DNA of 23,446 nt, taken from IMG/VR virus record IMGVR_UViG_3300045921_000042, positions 1 through 23,446 of that record. One strand, 5' to 3'. The stretch comes from a virus. Both the position numbers and the translations under genes were made by a program. Numbering within the stretch: the first letter of the stretch is position 1; each line of letters begins with the position of its first letter. This document shows, in pieces, positions 5,671 through 12,902 of this stretch. The notes below the pieces were generated by a model, which saw only the letters and a list, made by a program, of their open reading frames with translations, was not told the origin of the DNA and did not search any database.

Positions 5671-6090
5671 ATGACCGGACGACCCACAATCCGCACCGAC
5701 GCAATGGTCGACGACATCCTCGCCCGGCTGTCCAACGGCGAGCCGCTGGCCGCCATCTGCCGCACGCCGGGCTATCCCCACCCCTCGACCTTCCGCGACT
5801 GGGTGAACGCGGACGAGGCCCTTTCCCTCCGGTTCGCGCGCGCGAGAGAGGCCGGCTTCGATGCGATCGCCGAGGAAGCGCTCGAGATCGCCGACGGCGC
5901 CCCCGGCGCCACCCCAACCGGCACGGTGGACGGCGCCGAGGTGATGAACCGCAAGCTCCGCATCGAGACCCGCCTCAAGCTGCTGGCCAAGTGGGACCCC
6001 AAGCGCTACGGCGACCGCGTCGAGCTCGCCGGCGACGCCAGGGCCCCGCTCACGGTGCACGTCGTCAAGCTGACCGATGGCGGGCAGTAA
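5671..6090 (+). CDS. terS: Terminase small subunit
   Basis: A 139-residue DNA-recognition subunit of the packaging motor. The N-terminal part (about residues 11-48) is a helix-turn-helix region (MVDDILARLSNGEPLAAICR followed by a P-S-T-F-R-D-W-V recognition-helix pattern). The C-terminal part carries the family-typical NRKLRIETRLKLLAKWDPKR then YGDRVEL, a segment seen in many small terminases of this group. I choose the ATG at 5671 over a TTG at 5635, because AGGA lies at a suitable distance before the ATG and the homologous start is M-x-G-R-P. It overlaps the large-subunit gene by 14 bases, which supports coupled translation and complex formation. Confidence 0.88.
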   Translation: MTGRPTIRTDAMVDDILARLSNGEPLAAICRTPGYPHPSTFRDWVNADEALSLRFARAREAGFDAIAEEALEIADGAPGATPTGTVDGAEVMNRKLRIETRLKLLAKWDPKRYGDRVELAGDARAPLTVHVVKLTDGGQ

Positions 6091-7456
6091 CGTCATCCAG
6101 CTGCCGGCGAACGGCTGGCGGCCTCGGCACTACCAGATGCCGGCATGGGGCGCGCTCGAGGCCGGCAAGAAGCGCATGGCGCTGGCCTGGCACCGCCGCG
6201 CGGGCAAGGACGACATCTGCCTGCACTGGGCCGCGGTCTCGGCGATGACCCGGGTCGGCGGCTACTGGCACATGCTCCCGCAGGCGAACCAGTCGCGCAA
6301 GGCGATCTGGGACGCGGTGAACCCGCACACCGGCCGCCGGCGCATCGACGAGGCGTTCCCGGTCGAGCTGCGCGAGACCACGCGCGAGCAGGACATGTTC
6401 ATCCGGTTCAAGAACGGGTCAACGTGGCAGGTCGTGGGCTCGGACAACTACGACTCGTTGGTCGGCTCGCCGCCCGTCGGCGTGGTGTTCTCCGAGTACG
6501 CCCTCGCCGACCCGGGCGCCTGGGCCTTCCTGCGCCCGATCCTCGCCGAGAACGGCGGCTGGGCCCTGTTCATCTCGACGCCGCGAGGCCGCAACCATTT
6601 CGCCCGCCTGGTCGAGTACGCGCGCCGCGACCCGGACTGGTTCGGCCAGGTGCTCACCGTCGAGGACACCGGCGCGATCCCGGCGGCGACGATCGAGCGC
6701 GAACGCCGCGAGCTGGCCGCCGAGCGAGGCGACACCGAGGCGAACGCCATCATCGCGCAGGAGTACTACTGCGACTTCGACGCGGCGATCCCAGGCGCCT
6801 ACTACGGCGAGCTGATGACCCGCGCCGAGCGCGAGGGCCGCATCGGCGACTTCCCGCACCTTCCGAACCTGCCCGTGGGCACGGCGTCCGACCTGGGCTT
6901 CGGCGACTCGACCGTGATTTGGTTCTACCAGCAGCTGCCGAGCGGGCGCGTCCGCGTCATCGACTGCATCCCAGGCTCGGGCGTCGGCGTCGATTGGTAC
7001 GCCAAGCACGTGACTGGCCGGCCCTACACCTACGCCGACCACATCTGGCCGCACGACGGCGACGCCGGCAACATCCGCGATGTGAACGGCACGACCCTCA
7101 AGGCGCAGGCCGAAAAGCTGGGGTGGCGCCCGATCCGCGTGCTCGACCGTGACCCAACCGTCGACACCGGCATCCAGGCCGTGCGCGCCATGCTGCCGCT
7201 GGTCGAGTTCAACACGAACCCGATCCCGCTGCCCGGCGAGACGCCGGACGAGGCCCGCCAGCGCATGAGCCGCGCGCTCGACGCGCTCCGGCAGTACCGG
7301 CGCGAGTGGGACGAGAAGCTGCAGCGGTTCCGTGACAAGCCCTTGCACGACTGGGCCTCGGACTTCGCCGACGGCATCCGCTACCTAGCCCGCGGGCGCA
7401 AGCCGTTCAGGGAGCGGGGCGGCGCCGGCATGCCGGCCCAGGCCATCATGGACTAG
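6077..7456 (+). CDS. terL: Terminase large subunit (packaging ATPase-nuclease)
   Basis: A 459-residue motor protein that drives DNA into the prohead and cuts concatemers. The ATPase part has Walker A WHRRAGKDD (38-46, with G43-K44-D45), Walker B-like VGVVFSEYALAD (about 134-145, E140 as likely catalytic Glu) and the coupling-type LFISTPRGRNHF. The nuclease part has SDLGFGDST (D272 and D277) and an acidic C-terminal segment ASDFADGIRYLARG (D429, D432), matching the RNase H-like nuclease layout. The Walker B aspartate position is Ser (VVFSE), a variant I recall from related podovirus and Mu-like terminases. Length is normal. The ATG lies 14 bases inside the small-subunit gene. Confidence 0.95.
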   Translation: MAGSNVIQLPANGWRPRHYQMPAWGALEAGKKRMALAWHRRAGKDDICLHWAAVSAMTRVGGYWHMLPQANQSRKAIWDAVNPHTGRRRIDEAFPVELRETTREQDMFIRFKNGSTWQVVGSDNYDSLVGSPPVGVVFSEYALADPGAWAFLRPILAENGGWALFISTPRGRNHFARLVEYARRDPDWFGQVLTVEDTGAIPAATIERERRELAAERGDTEANAIIAQEYYCDFDAAIPGAYYGELMTRAEREGRIGDFPHLPNLPVGTASDLGFGDSTVIWFYQQLPSGRVRVIDCIPGSGVGVDWYAKHVTGRPYTYADHIWPHDGDAGNIRDVNGTTLKAQAEKLGWRPIRVLDRDPTVDTGIQAVRAMLPLVEFNTNPIPLPGETPDEARQRMSRALDALRQYRREWDEKLQRFRDKPLHDWASDFADGIRYLARGRKPFRERGGAGMPAQAIMD

Positions 7457-7513
7457 GCGTTGCGCCGGCCGCATCGCCGTGGCAGTATCCGCACCAAACG
7501 TCTGGGTGCCCCG

Positions 7514-7693
7514 ATGTCCAACTTCGTCTCAAAGCTGCCGATGCCGCACAAGAAGCTCGAGAAGTACGACCCGGTCGGCCGGGCCGTCAAGGACCAGGTC
7601 GCGAAGTCGCCGACGTCCGGCATGCACTCGCCGCTCACTCGCGCGCTGCTGTCGCGGCGCCCGAGCCCGACCGCCAACAACACCGGAGGCTGA
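7514..7693 (+). CDS. Small phage protein between terminase and portal
   Basis: A 59-residue basic protein starting MSNFVSKLPMPHKKLEKYDP; the frame is open upstream to 7460, but the ATG at 7514 has a GGGTG ribosome-binding site. The sequence has a DPVGRAVKDQVAKSP segment and a Ser/Pro/Asn/Gly-rich tail. Proteins of this size and position occur in several podoviruses and may be minor head components, but I know of no proven function. It ends one base before the GTG of the next small gene. Confidence 0.65.
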   Translation: MSNFVSKLPMPHKKLEKYDPVGRAVKDQVAKSPTSGMHSPLTRALLSRRPSPTANNTGG

Positions 7694-7694
7694 C

Positions 7695-7886
7695 GTGAGC
7701 TTTTCCAAGCCCAAGACCCCGGCCCCGCCGCCGCCGCCGCCGACTGTCGACGAGGCAGTGCGCTCGAGCGAGGAGGCCGACAAGCTGCGCCGCCGCCGCG
7801 GTCGACTGGCTACCGTCTACGCCGGCCGCATGCAGGGCGGTGGGGCGGCCCCGCAGGTCGCGACCAAGCAGCTGACGGGGCAGTGA
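7695..7886 (+). CDS. Small proline-rich phage protein (GR-type head-region protein)
   Basis: I choose the GTG at 7695, which follows GGAGG at seven to eight bases and gives 63 residues beginning M-S-F-S-K-P-K-T-P. The N-terminus is proline-rich (a run of six prolines). Then comes an acidic/basic helix (VDEAVRSSEEADKLRRRRGR) and a tail with TVYAGRMQGG and a T-K-Q-L-T-G-Q ending. Short proteins with an R-R-x-G-R-x-A-T motif ahead of the portal gene are common in tailed phages and are probably minor virion or assembly factors; the exact role is not known to me. Upstream frame extension to 7479 is shadow sequence. Confidence 0.7.
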   Translation: MSFSKPKTPAPPPPPPTVDEAVRSSEEADKLRRRRGRLATVYAGRMQGGGAAPQVATKQLTGQ

Positions 7887-8032
7887 TGAACGCCCTGATC
7901 GAGTTCGTCGAGGCCTACTGGGCGCCGCTGTTCCTCGGCGCGGCCGCGATCGGCCTCATGATCGTGGACGCCCCCATTGGCGCGCTGATCTGCGCCTTCG
8001 GCGCTGGCCACTTCTTCCGCGAGAACCCCTAA
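7886..8032 (+). CDS. Small membrane protein, 48 residues
   Basis: A 48-residue frame whose ATG overlaps the preceding stop (TGATG) and whose stop overlaps the portal start (TAATG). It begins MNALIEFVEAYWAPLFLGAA and continues hydrophobically (A-I-G-L-M-I-V-D-A-P-I-G-A-L-I-C-A-F-G-A-G) to a short H-F-F-R-E-N-P tail. One or two membrane segments are possible. The tight junctions on both sides and codon usage like the neighbours support a real gene. A membrane protein between terminase and portal is unusual. It might be a holin-like or membrane-assembly factor, but no endolysin is nearby. Confidence 0.7.
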   Translation: MNALIEFVEAYWAPLFLGAAAIGLMIVDAPIGALICAFGAGHFFRENP

Positions 8033-9678
8033 TGTCCGACTCCCGCGCCGACGAGATCCTGCGCCAGCACTCCACCATGGAGAGCGACCGCGCCGTGTTC
8101 GAGGGACACTGGCGCGAGATCGAGGAGCGGATCAGCTACAAGGGCCGCTACTTCCAGAACCAGACCGACACGCAGGGCACCAAGTCGACCGATCGGATCT
8201 TCGACGTGACCGCGCCGCTGGCCTGCGACCGCTTCGCCGCGGCCATGGAGTCGATGATTACGCCGCGCACGCAGCGCTGGCACAAGCTCACGACCGCGTC
8301 GCCGGAGCTCGCCGACGACCAGGAGGTCAAGGCCTGGCTCGACGAGGTGACGGACATCCTGTTCGCCGCGCGCTACGCGCCGCAGGCCAACTTCGCCAGC
8401 CAGGTGCACGAGGCCTACTGGTCTATCGGTGCCTACGGCTCTGGCTGCCTGTTCGTCGACGACTCGCTAGGCCGGTCTCTGGTTTACCGCGCGATCCACC
8501 TGTCTGAGCTGTTCTTCGCCGATGACATGTCGGGCCGCATCGACAAGGTGCACCGGCGCCAGCGGCCGACGCTTCGCCAGATCGCCCAGCGGTTCGGCGT
8601 CGACGCGATGCCGCCCAAGCTGCGCGCGATGCTCGAGAAGTCGCCCGAGGCGCGCACCGAGGTCATCCACTGCGTCAAGCCCAACGAGGAATACGACTCG
8701 CGCCGCTCGGACTACCGCGGCCGGGCGTTTGCGTCCTACTACGTGCTGCAGGAGACGCGCTCGATCCTCGAGACCTCGGGCTACCGCTCGATGCCGTACT
8801 GCATCGGCCGCTACTCGACCACGCCGCGCGAGGTCTACGGTCGCGGCCCGGGCATGCTGGTATTGCCCGAGATCAAGATGCTGAACGAAATGCGCAAGTC
8901 GATCCTGCGCGCCGCGCAGAAAGCGGTCGACCCGCCGCTCCTGCTGCCCGAGGACGGGCTGCTGCGCGCGTTCGACCTGCGCGCCGGCTCGCTCAACTAC
9001 GGGGGCGTCGACGCCAACGGCAACCCGCTGGTCACTGCGCTGCAGGGCATCGGCCGCGTCGACATCGGCGAGGAGATGCTGGCCCAGTGCCGCCAGGTCA
9101 TCAACGACGCTTTCCTCGTCACGCTGTTCCAGATCCTCGTCGAGACGCCCAACATGACGGCGACCGAGGCCATGCTCCGCGCGCAGGAAAAGGGCCAGCT
9201 CCTCGCCCCGACCATGGGCCGCACGCAGGCCGAGATGATCGGCCCGTGCATCGAGCGTGAGCTCGACATCCTCGCCGCTGCCGGCCAGCTGCCGCCGATG
9301 CCCGAGGCGCTGCTTGAGGCGGGCGGCCTGGTCGAGATCGCCTACGAGTCGCCGCTCAACCGCCTGCAGAAATCCGAGGACGGCATCGGCATCCTGCGCA
9401 CGATCGAGTCGCTGGTCCCGCTGGCCCAGCTCGACCCGACGGTCGTCGACGTGTTCGACCCGGAGCAGGGCGCCCGCATCATGGCCGAGGTCAACGGCGT
9501 GCCGGCCAAGGCCATGCGCTCGCCCAAGCGCGTGCAGGCCATCCGCGAGGGCCGCGCCGAGCAGCAGCAGATGTCCGAGCTGCTGCAGGCCGCGCCGGTC
9601 GCCGCCACCACGGCCAAGACGCTGGCCGAGGCCCAGGCCGTCGCGCGCAACAACCCCGCGCCGCTGCCGCTGGGCTAA
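8032..9678 (+). CDS. Portal (head-to-tail connector) protein
   Basis: A 548-residue protein matching the T7 gp8-type head-to-tail connecting family in length and position. The N-terminus (DEILRQHSTMESDRAVFEGH then WREIEERI) is the typical first helix. It is followed by the R-I-F-D-V-T-A-P-L-A-C-D-R-F-A-A-A-M-E-S segment and the YWSIGAYGSGCLFVDDS core. The middle has YGRGPGMLVLPEIKMLNEMR and DPPLLLPEDGLL, both hallmark regions. The dodecameric portal sits at one capsid vertex, receives DNA from the terminase and later binds the adaptor ring. The ATG overlaps the upstream stop (TAATG). The C-terminal 40 residues are Ala- and Gln-rich, as expected for a barrel/tail region. Confidence 0.95.
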   Translation: MSDSRADEILRQHSTMESDRAVFEGHWREIEERISYKGRYFQNQTDTQGTKSTDRIFDVTAPLACDRFAAAMESMITPRTQRWHKLTTASPELADDQEVKAWLDEVTDILFAARYAPQANFASQVHEAYWSIGAYGSGCLFVDDSLGRSLVYRAIHLSELFFADDMSGRIDKVHRRQRPTLRQIAQRFGVDAMPPKLRAMLEKSPEARTEVIHCVKPNEEYDSRRSDYRGRAFASYYVLQETRSILETSGYRSMPYCIGRYSTTPREVYGRGPGMLVLPEIKMLNEMRKSILRAAQKAVDPPLLLPEDGLLRAFDLRAGSLNYGGVDANGNPLVTALQGIGRVDIGEEMLAQCRQVINDAFLVTLFQILVETPNMTATEAMLRAQEKGQLLAPTMGRTQAEMIGPCIERELDILAAAGQLPPMPEALLEAGGLVEIAYESPLNRLQKSEDGIGILRTIESLVPLAQLDPTVVDVFDPEQGARIMAEVNGVPAKAMRSPKRVQAIREGRAEQQQMSELLQAAPVAATTAKTLAEAQAVARNNPAPLPLG

Positions 9679-9681
9679 CGC

Positions 9682-9966
9682 ATGCACCCCAAGCTCGCCG
9701 CGCTGTTCCGCAAAAACACCGCCTACCGGCAGTGCTTCCTCGACGACAAGGGCCAGCTCACGCCGGCCGCGAAGGTCGTCATGGCTGACCTGGCGAAGTT
9801 CTGCGCCGCCACCGAGGGCACGACGGTCGTCTCGCCGGTGAGCCGGTCGACCGACGTCCCCGCCACCATGCAGCGCGAAGGGCGCCGCGAGGTGTTCGTC
9901 CGGGTGTGGCGCATGTTGCGCCTGCCCATCAACCAGCTGTTCGAGATCGAGGAGTTCCGAGAATGA
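9682..9966 (+). CDS. Bbp19-like small phage protein
   Basis: A 94-residue protein between portal and scaffold. The ending REGRREVFVRVWRMLRLPIN and the N-terminal segment (KLAALFRKNTAYRQCFLD, then L-T-P-A-A-K-V-V-M-A-D-L-A-K-F-C) resemble the Bbp19 family named from Bordetella phage BPP-1, which sits in the same gene position. The family has a G-R-R-x-V-x-x-x-I-x-x-x-L pattern near its C-terminus, as seen here. Its role is not known; presence in the head gene block suggests a virion or assembly function. Assignment is by pattern and context only. Stop and next start overlap (ATGA). Confidence 0.65.
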   Translation: MHPKLAALFRKNTAYRQCFLDDKGQLTPAAKVVMADLAKFCAATEGTTVVSPVSRSTDVPATMQREGRREVFVRVWRMLRLPINQLFEIEEFRE

Positions 9967-10343
9967 GCGAGACCAACCTGCTGGACCTGACCGTCCGCGA
10001 GATTGCGGCCGAGCTGCCGAGCCTGTCGACCGAGTCGCTGGAAGCGCTGCGCGCTGCCGAGGTCGCGGGCAAGACCCGCAAGACCGTCATCGAGGCGATC
10101 GACGAGGAGCTGGCCGCGCGCGAGCGTGGCGAGACCCCGCCGGAGCCGCAGGCGCTGCCGGACCTCGAGGCCGTGCCGCTGGCCGTGGCCGAGCTGCAGA
10201 TCCTCGGCGCCGACTACACCGGCGACGAGTGCGAGATCCGCGTCGGCTCGCGCAAGTTCACCGGCCGCGGCGAGACCCGCCCGGCCGCGTACCGTTCCGC
10301 CGTGGGCGCCTGGCTGGCGTCCGAGGGCAAGGCGCTGGCCTGA
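9963..10343 (+). CDS. Small head-region protein with HeH-like N-terminus
   Basis: I choose the ATG at 9963, overlapping the upstream stop, which gives 126 residues; the open frame to 9906 is shadow sequence. The N-terminal 50 residues (NLLDLTVREIAAELPSLSTE, then L-E-A-L-R-A-A-E-V-A-G-K-T-R-K-T-V-I-E-A-I) form a helix-extension-helix pattern found in several phage head and Mu-like proteins. The C-terminal part (ILGADYTGDECEIRVGSRKF onward) looks like a small beta domain ending in a helix. It probably acts in head assembly or completion because of its place between portal and scaffold genes. No biochemical role can be named. Confidence 0.65.
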   Translation: MSETNLLDLTVREIAAELPSLSTESLEALRAAEVAGKTRKTVIEAIDEELAARERGETPPEPQALPDLEAVPLAVAELQILGADYTGDECEIRVGSRKFTGRGETRPAAYRSAVGAWLASEGKALA

Positions 10344-10367
10344 TCCAGCACAACGAGAGGTGACACC

Positions 10368-11195
10368 ATGAGCGACAACAACGGGTCCGCAGGTGCGGGC
10401 AACCCGGCGCCCGGCGCCGGAGACGGTGGCGGCACGGGCGGGGCTTGGTTCGACTCGATCCCCGATGCCGAGCTGAGAGGCTTTGCCCAGACGAAAGGCT
10501 GGAAAGACCCGGCCAGCGTCGTGGACGGCTACCGCAACCTCGAGCGGCTGATCGGCGCCCCCAAGGAGCGCGTGCTCAAGCTGCCGGAGAAGCCGGACGA
10601 CCCAGGCTGGAACGACGTCTATGCGCGGCTCGGCCGGCCGGAGAAGCCCGAGGCCTACGAGCTGCCGGTGCCCGACGGCTACGGCGACCCCGAGTTCGCC
10701 AAGGGCATCGCCGAGGTCATGCACAAGCACGGCGTGCCCAAAGGCGCGGCACAGGCTCTGGCCCAGTTCAACAACGAGTACGTGCAGAAGCTGGTCGAGT
10801 CGCACCAGCGCGAGCAGGAACAGAAGTCGGCGGCCGAGCTGTCGCAGCTCAAAACCGAATGGGGCGCGAAGTTCGACGAGAACGCCGAGCTGGCCAGGCG
10901 GTCCGCCCGCGAGTTCGGCGTCTCCGAGGACCAGGCGAAGGCGATCGAGGGCGCGCTCGGCGCCGCCGGCATGCTCAAGCTGTTCAACTCGATCGGCTCG
11001 CGGCTGGCCGAGCCCAAGGCGTTCGAGGCCGGCGGCGGTGACGGTGGCGCTGGCTTCGGCCTGACCCCAGAGGCGGCGAAGGCCCGCATTGGCCAGCTGC
11101 GCAACGACCGCGACTGGACCTCGAAGTACCTGGCCGGCGACGTCAACGCCCGGCAGGAAATGGAGCGGCTGTCCCGCATCGTGGCGGGCGGCTGA
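10368..11195 (+). CDS. Capsid scaffolding protein
   Basis: A 275-residue acidic protein directly upstream of the capsid gene. The N-terminus is Gly/Ala-rich and disordered. Then comes the segment typical of podovirus scaffolds, with F-A-Q-T-K-G-W-K-D-P-A-S-V-V-D-G-Y-R-N-L-E-R-L-I-G, LPEKPDDPGWNDVYARLGRP, KPEAYELPVPDG and a long central helix region. The C-terminal helix (IGQLRNDRDWTSKYLAGD onward) would bind the coat protein. Scaffolds guide coat assembly into a prohead and leave or are degraded before DNA packaging. I see no serine-protease motif, so it is not an obvious protease fusion. GAGAGG upstream supports the ATG at 10368. Confidence 0.88.
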   Translation: MSDNNGSAGAGNPAPGAGDGGGTGGAWFDSIPDAELRGFAQTKGWKDPASVVDGYRNLERLIGAPKERVLKLPEKPDDPGWNDVYARLGRPEKPEAYELPVPDGYGDPEFAKGIAEVMHKHGVPKGAAQALAQFNNEYVQKLVESHQREQEQKSAAELSQLKTEWGAKFDENAELARRSAREFGVSEDQAKAIEGALGAAGMLKLFNSIGSRLAEPKAFEAGGGDGGAGFGLTPEAAKARIGQLRNDRDWTSKYLAGDVNARQEMERLSRIVAGG

Positions 11196-11412
11196 CCCCC
11201 TGTTGCATTGGGCGCAGCGCTGGGTGTAGGCTGCGCCCAAGATTGCGGCACACGCATCGCGTGCCGCACTGATCGCAGCGGGCAAGGCCACGCGCCCCCG
11301 CTGACGCCGGGAAAGACCGGCGCGTGCCTCTGGCGCATCGGGGGCATGGGTTCCGCGGACCCCGCGGGGAAGCCCGACCGTCAATTCTTCCCTGACTCTC
11401 GGAGACATCCTC
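11196..11412 (+). ncRNA. Structured leader upstream of the capsid gene (four hairpins)
   Basis: This 217-base gap, long for this compact genome, contains four successive inverted repeats. Hairpin 1 has perfect 11-base arms TTGGGCGCAGC (11208-11218) and GCTGCGCCCAA (11230-11240). Hairpin 2 has eight-base arms TGCGGCAC (11244-11251) and GTGCCGCA (11261-11268). Hairpin 3 has CGCCGG (11305-11310) and CCGGCG (11317-11322) around GAAAGA, with outer CACGCG/CGCGTG arms. Hairpin 4 has CCGCGG twice (11353-11358, 11362-11367). None is followed by a T-run. A GGAG ribosome-binding site then precedes the ATG at 11413. The block may stabilise or control the abundant coat mRNA. Calling it an RNA element is inference from the repeats. 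Confidence 0.45.
11203..11232 (+). promoter_or_regulatory. Candidate capsid-operon promoter
   Basis: TTGCAT (11203-11208) and TAGGCT (11227-11232) are 18 bases apart just after the scaffold stop. The -10 box is a weak match, but the pair resembles TTGCGC-N17-TAGGAT upstream of the terminase genes. The two sites also share the nine-mer TGCGCCCAA (5636-5644 and 11232-11240). The elements overlap the first hairpin of the leader. Confidence 0.3.
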
Positions 11413-12330
11413 ATGTCCGTGAATATCCCGCAGCATTACGTCGTTCAGTTCGCGACCAATATCCAGCTGCTCCTGCAGCAGAAGGGCTCGAAGCTGCGCG
11501 ACACCGTCACCGTCGGCAGCTACACCGGCAAGCAGGCCTCGCCGGTCGACCAGGTCGCCGCCATCGCGGCACAGAAGGTCACTGGCCGATTCAACCCCAT
11601 GGGCCGCGTCGACGCCGCGGTCGATCGTCGCTGGGTGTTCCCGCAGGACTACGACCTGCCCCAGCTGATCGACACCTTCGACAAGCTCCGCCTGCTGCTC
11701 GACCCGACCTCGACGTTCGTCACCAACGCGACCTACGCCATGGGCCGCGCCATGGACGACGAGATCATCTCGGCGTACTTCGGCACCGCGCAGGTCGGCG
11801 AGCAGGGCGGCACCGCCCGCACGTTCGGCACCGCGCTGACCACGGCCGGCGGCCAGAACGTCGGCGTGAACGTCGGCGGCACCACGTCGGGCCTCAACGT
11901 CGCCAAGCTGCGCGAGGCCAAGAAGCGCCTCATGCAGAACGAGGTCGACGTCGAAAACGACCCGCTGATCTGCGTCGTGACCGCCACGCAGCACGACAAC
12001 CTGCTGAACGAGATCCAGGTCATCTCGGCCGACTTCAACCGGCAGGAGACCCCGGTCCTCAAGGAAGGCAAGCTCGAGCGCTTCCTCGGCATCAACTTCG
12101 TGCAGTGCGAGCGCCTGACGACCGGCACCGATGACCAGTCGGGCACGTCGCGCGCGATCCCGCTCTACGCGAAGTCGGGCATGCACCTCGGCATCTGGAA
12201 CGACATTCAGAACGACCTCCGCCAGCGCCCGGATCTGCAGGGCCTGCCGTACCAGGCGTACACCTGGGGCACCTTCGGCGCGACCCGCCTCGAGGAGCCC
12301 AAGATCGTGCGCATCTGGTGCCGCGAGTAA
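11413..12330 (+). CDS. Major capsid protein
   Basis: A 305-residue coat protein. Features typical of this podovirus coat family include the N-terminal Q-Q-K-G-S-K-L-R-D-T-V segment, R-R-W-V-F-P-Q-D-Y-D-L-P-Q-L-I-D, a helix reading A-M-G-R-A-M-D-D-E-I-I-S-A-Y-F-G, and GTTSGLNVAKLREAKKRLMQ. The C-terminal part has a LGINFVQCERL strand and ends MHLGIWNDIQNDLRQRPDLQ and a short tail. The fold is expected to be HK97-like, although only the scaffold, portal and terminase context shows this here. It assembles the icosahedral shell. It lies between the structured leader and a cement-like gene, with a terminator after the latter, matching the need for high expression. Confidence 0.92.
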   Translation: MSVNIPQHYVVQFATNIQLLLQQKGSKLRDTVTVGSYTGKQASPVDQVAAIAAQKVTGRFNPMGRVDAAVDRRWVFPQDYDLPQLIDTFDKLRLLLDPTSTFVTNATYAMGRAMDDEIISAYFGTAQVGEQGGTARTFGTALTTAGGQNVGVNVGGTTSGLNVAKLREAKKRLMQNEVDVENDPLICVVTATQHDNLLNEIQVISADFNRQETPVLKEGKLERFLGINFVQCERLTTGTDDQSGTSRAIPLYAKSGMHLGIWNDIQNDLRQRPDLQGLPYQAYTWGTFGATRLEEPKIVRIWCRE

Positions 12331-12357
12331 CTGGCCCCCTGAACCCGGAGAACGATC

Positions 12358-12855
12358 ATGGCAAACCTGACCAGCACGCTCATCTCGAACACCAACGCGA
12401 CCCCGAAGGTGCTCAACAGCGCCAACGCCGGCGCTCCTGGTGCCGTCCTCAACACCTACGCCCAGGTGGCGGTCACGACCTCCGAGGTCTCGACCAACGT
12501 CCTGCGCATCGTCCGCGTGCCGTCGAACGCTCGCGCCATCTCGGTTCGCGTCTCGTGCACGGCCCTGGGCGGCACCTGCGCCGGTGACATCGGCCTCTAC
12601 CGCATTGCGGACGAGGGCGGCGCGGTCGTCGATGCCGACTTCTTCGGCTCGGCGGTCTCGTTCGTCTCGGCGCTCGCCGCGGCCGAGCAGCTGAACGAGT
12701 CGGGCGTCAACACGCCGATCCTGCAGGGTCAGCCGTTGTGGCAGGCCGCCGGCCTCGCCGCCGACCCGCGCAGCTTCTTCGACGTGGCGATCACGCTGAC
12801 GGCGAACGTGGCGACCGGCGGCAACGTCGGCCTGTCTGTCAGCTACGTGCAGTAA
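12358..12855 (+). CDS. Probable capsid cement/decoration protein
   Basis: A 165-residue, beta-rich protein starting 27 bases after the coat gene behind CCCGGAG. It is rich in Ala, Val, Thr, Ser and Asn. Alternating hydrophobic strands (VLRIVRVPSNARAISVRVSC, G-D-I-G-L-Y-R-I and a C-terminal V-G-L-S-V-S-Y-V-Q) suggest a jelly-roll or beta-sandwich. In BPP-1 and related podoviruses the gene immediately downstream of the coat gene encodes a small cement protein that clamps capsomers. Position, size and predicted fold fit that role, but the sequence has no diagnostic motif, so a head fibre or other decoration is possible. Confidence 0.65.
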   Translation: MANLTSTLISNTNATPKVLNSANAGAPGAVLNTYAQVAVTTSEVSTNVLRIVRVPSNARAISVRVSCTALGGTCAGDIGLYRIADEGGAVVDADFFGSAVSFVSALAAAEQLNESGVNTPILQGQPLWQAAGLAADPRSFFDVAITLTANVATGGNVGLSVSYVQ

Positions 12856-12861
12856 GGCAAC

Positions 12862-12888
12862 GGGGCCCGGTTCGCCGGGCCCCTTCTT
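12862..12888 (+). terminator. Strong intrinsic terminator with UUCG tetraloop
   Basis: Perfect nine-base arms GGGGCCCGG (12862-12870) and CCGGGCCCC (12875-12883) enclose a TTCG loop, one of the most stable RNA tetraloops, followed by TTCTT. It lies six bases after the stop of the cement-like gene. This matches an intrinsic terminator, although the short U-rich tail (4 U in 5) suggests partial read-through to the downstream tail genes, comparable in role to the terminator after gene 10 of T7. Confidence 0.85.
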
Positions 12889-12902
12889 ACCGGGAGACCG
12901 CT

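Noticed and set aside
9723-11414. 563-codon open frame on the minus strand
   Set aside because: It lies opposite three well-supported + strand genes; long antisense frames arise in very GC-rich coding DNA. The predicted product is low-complexity and has no recognisable motif.
11208-12134. 308-codon + strand frame starting in the capsid leader
   Set aside because: Runs in another frame through the major capsid gene and reads as Arg/Ala/Pro-rich noise; the capsid frame is clearly right.
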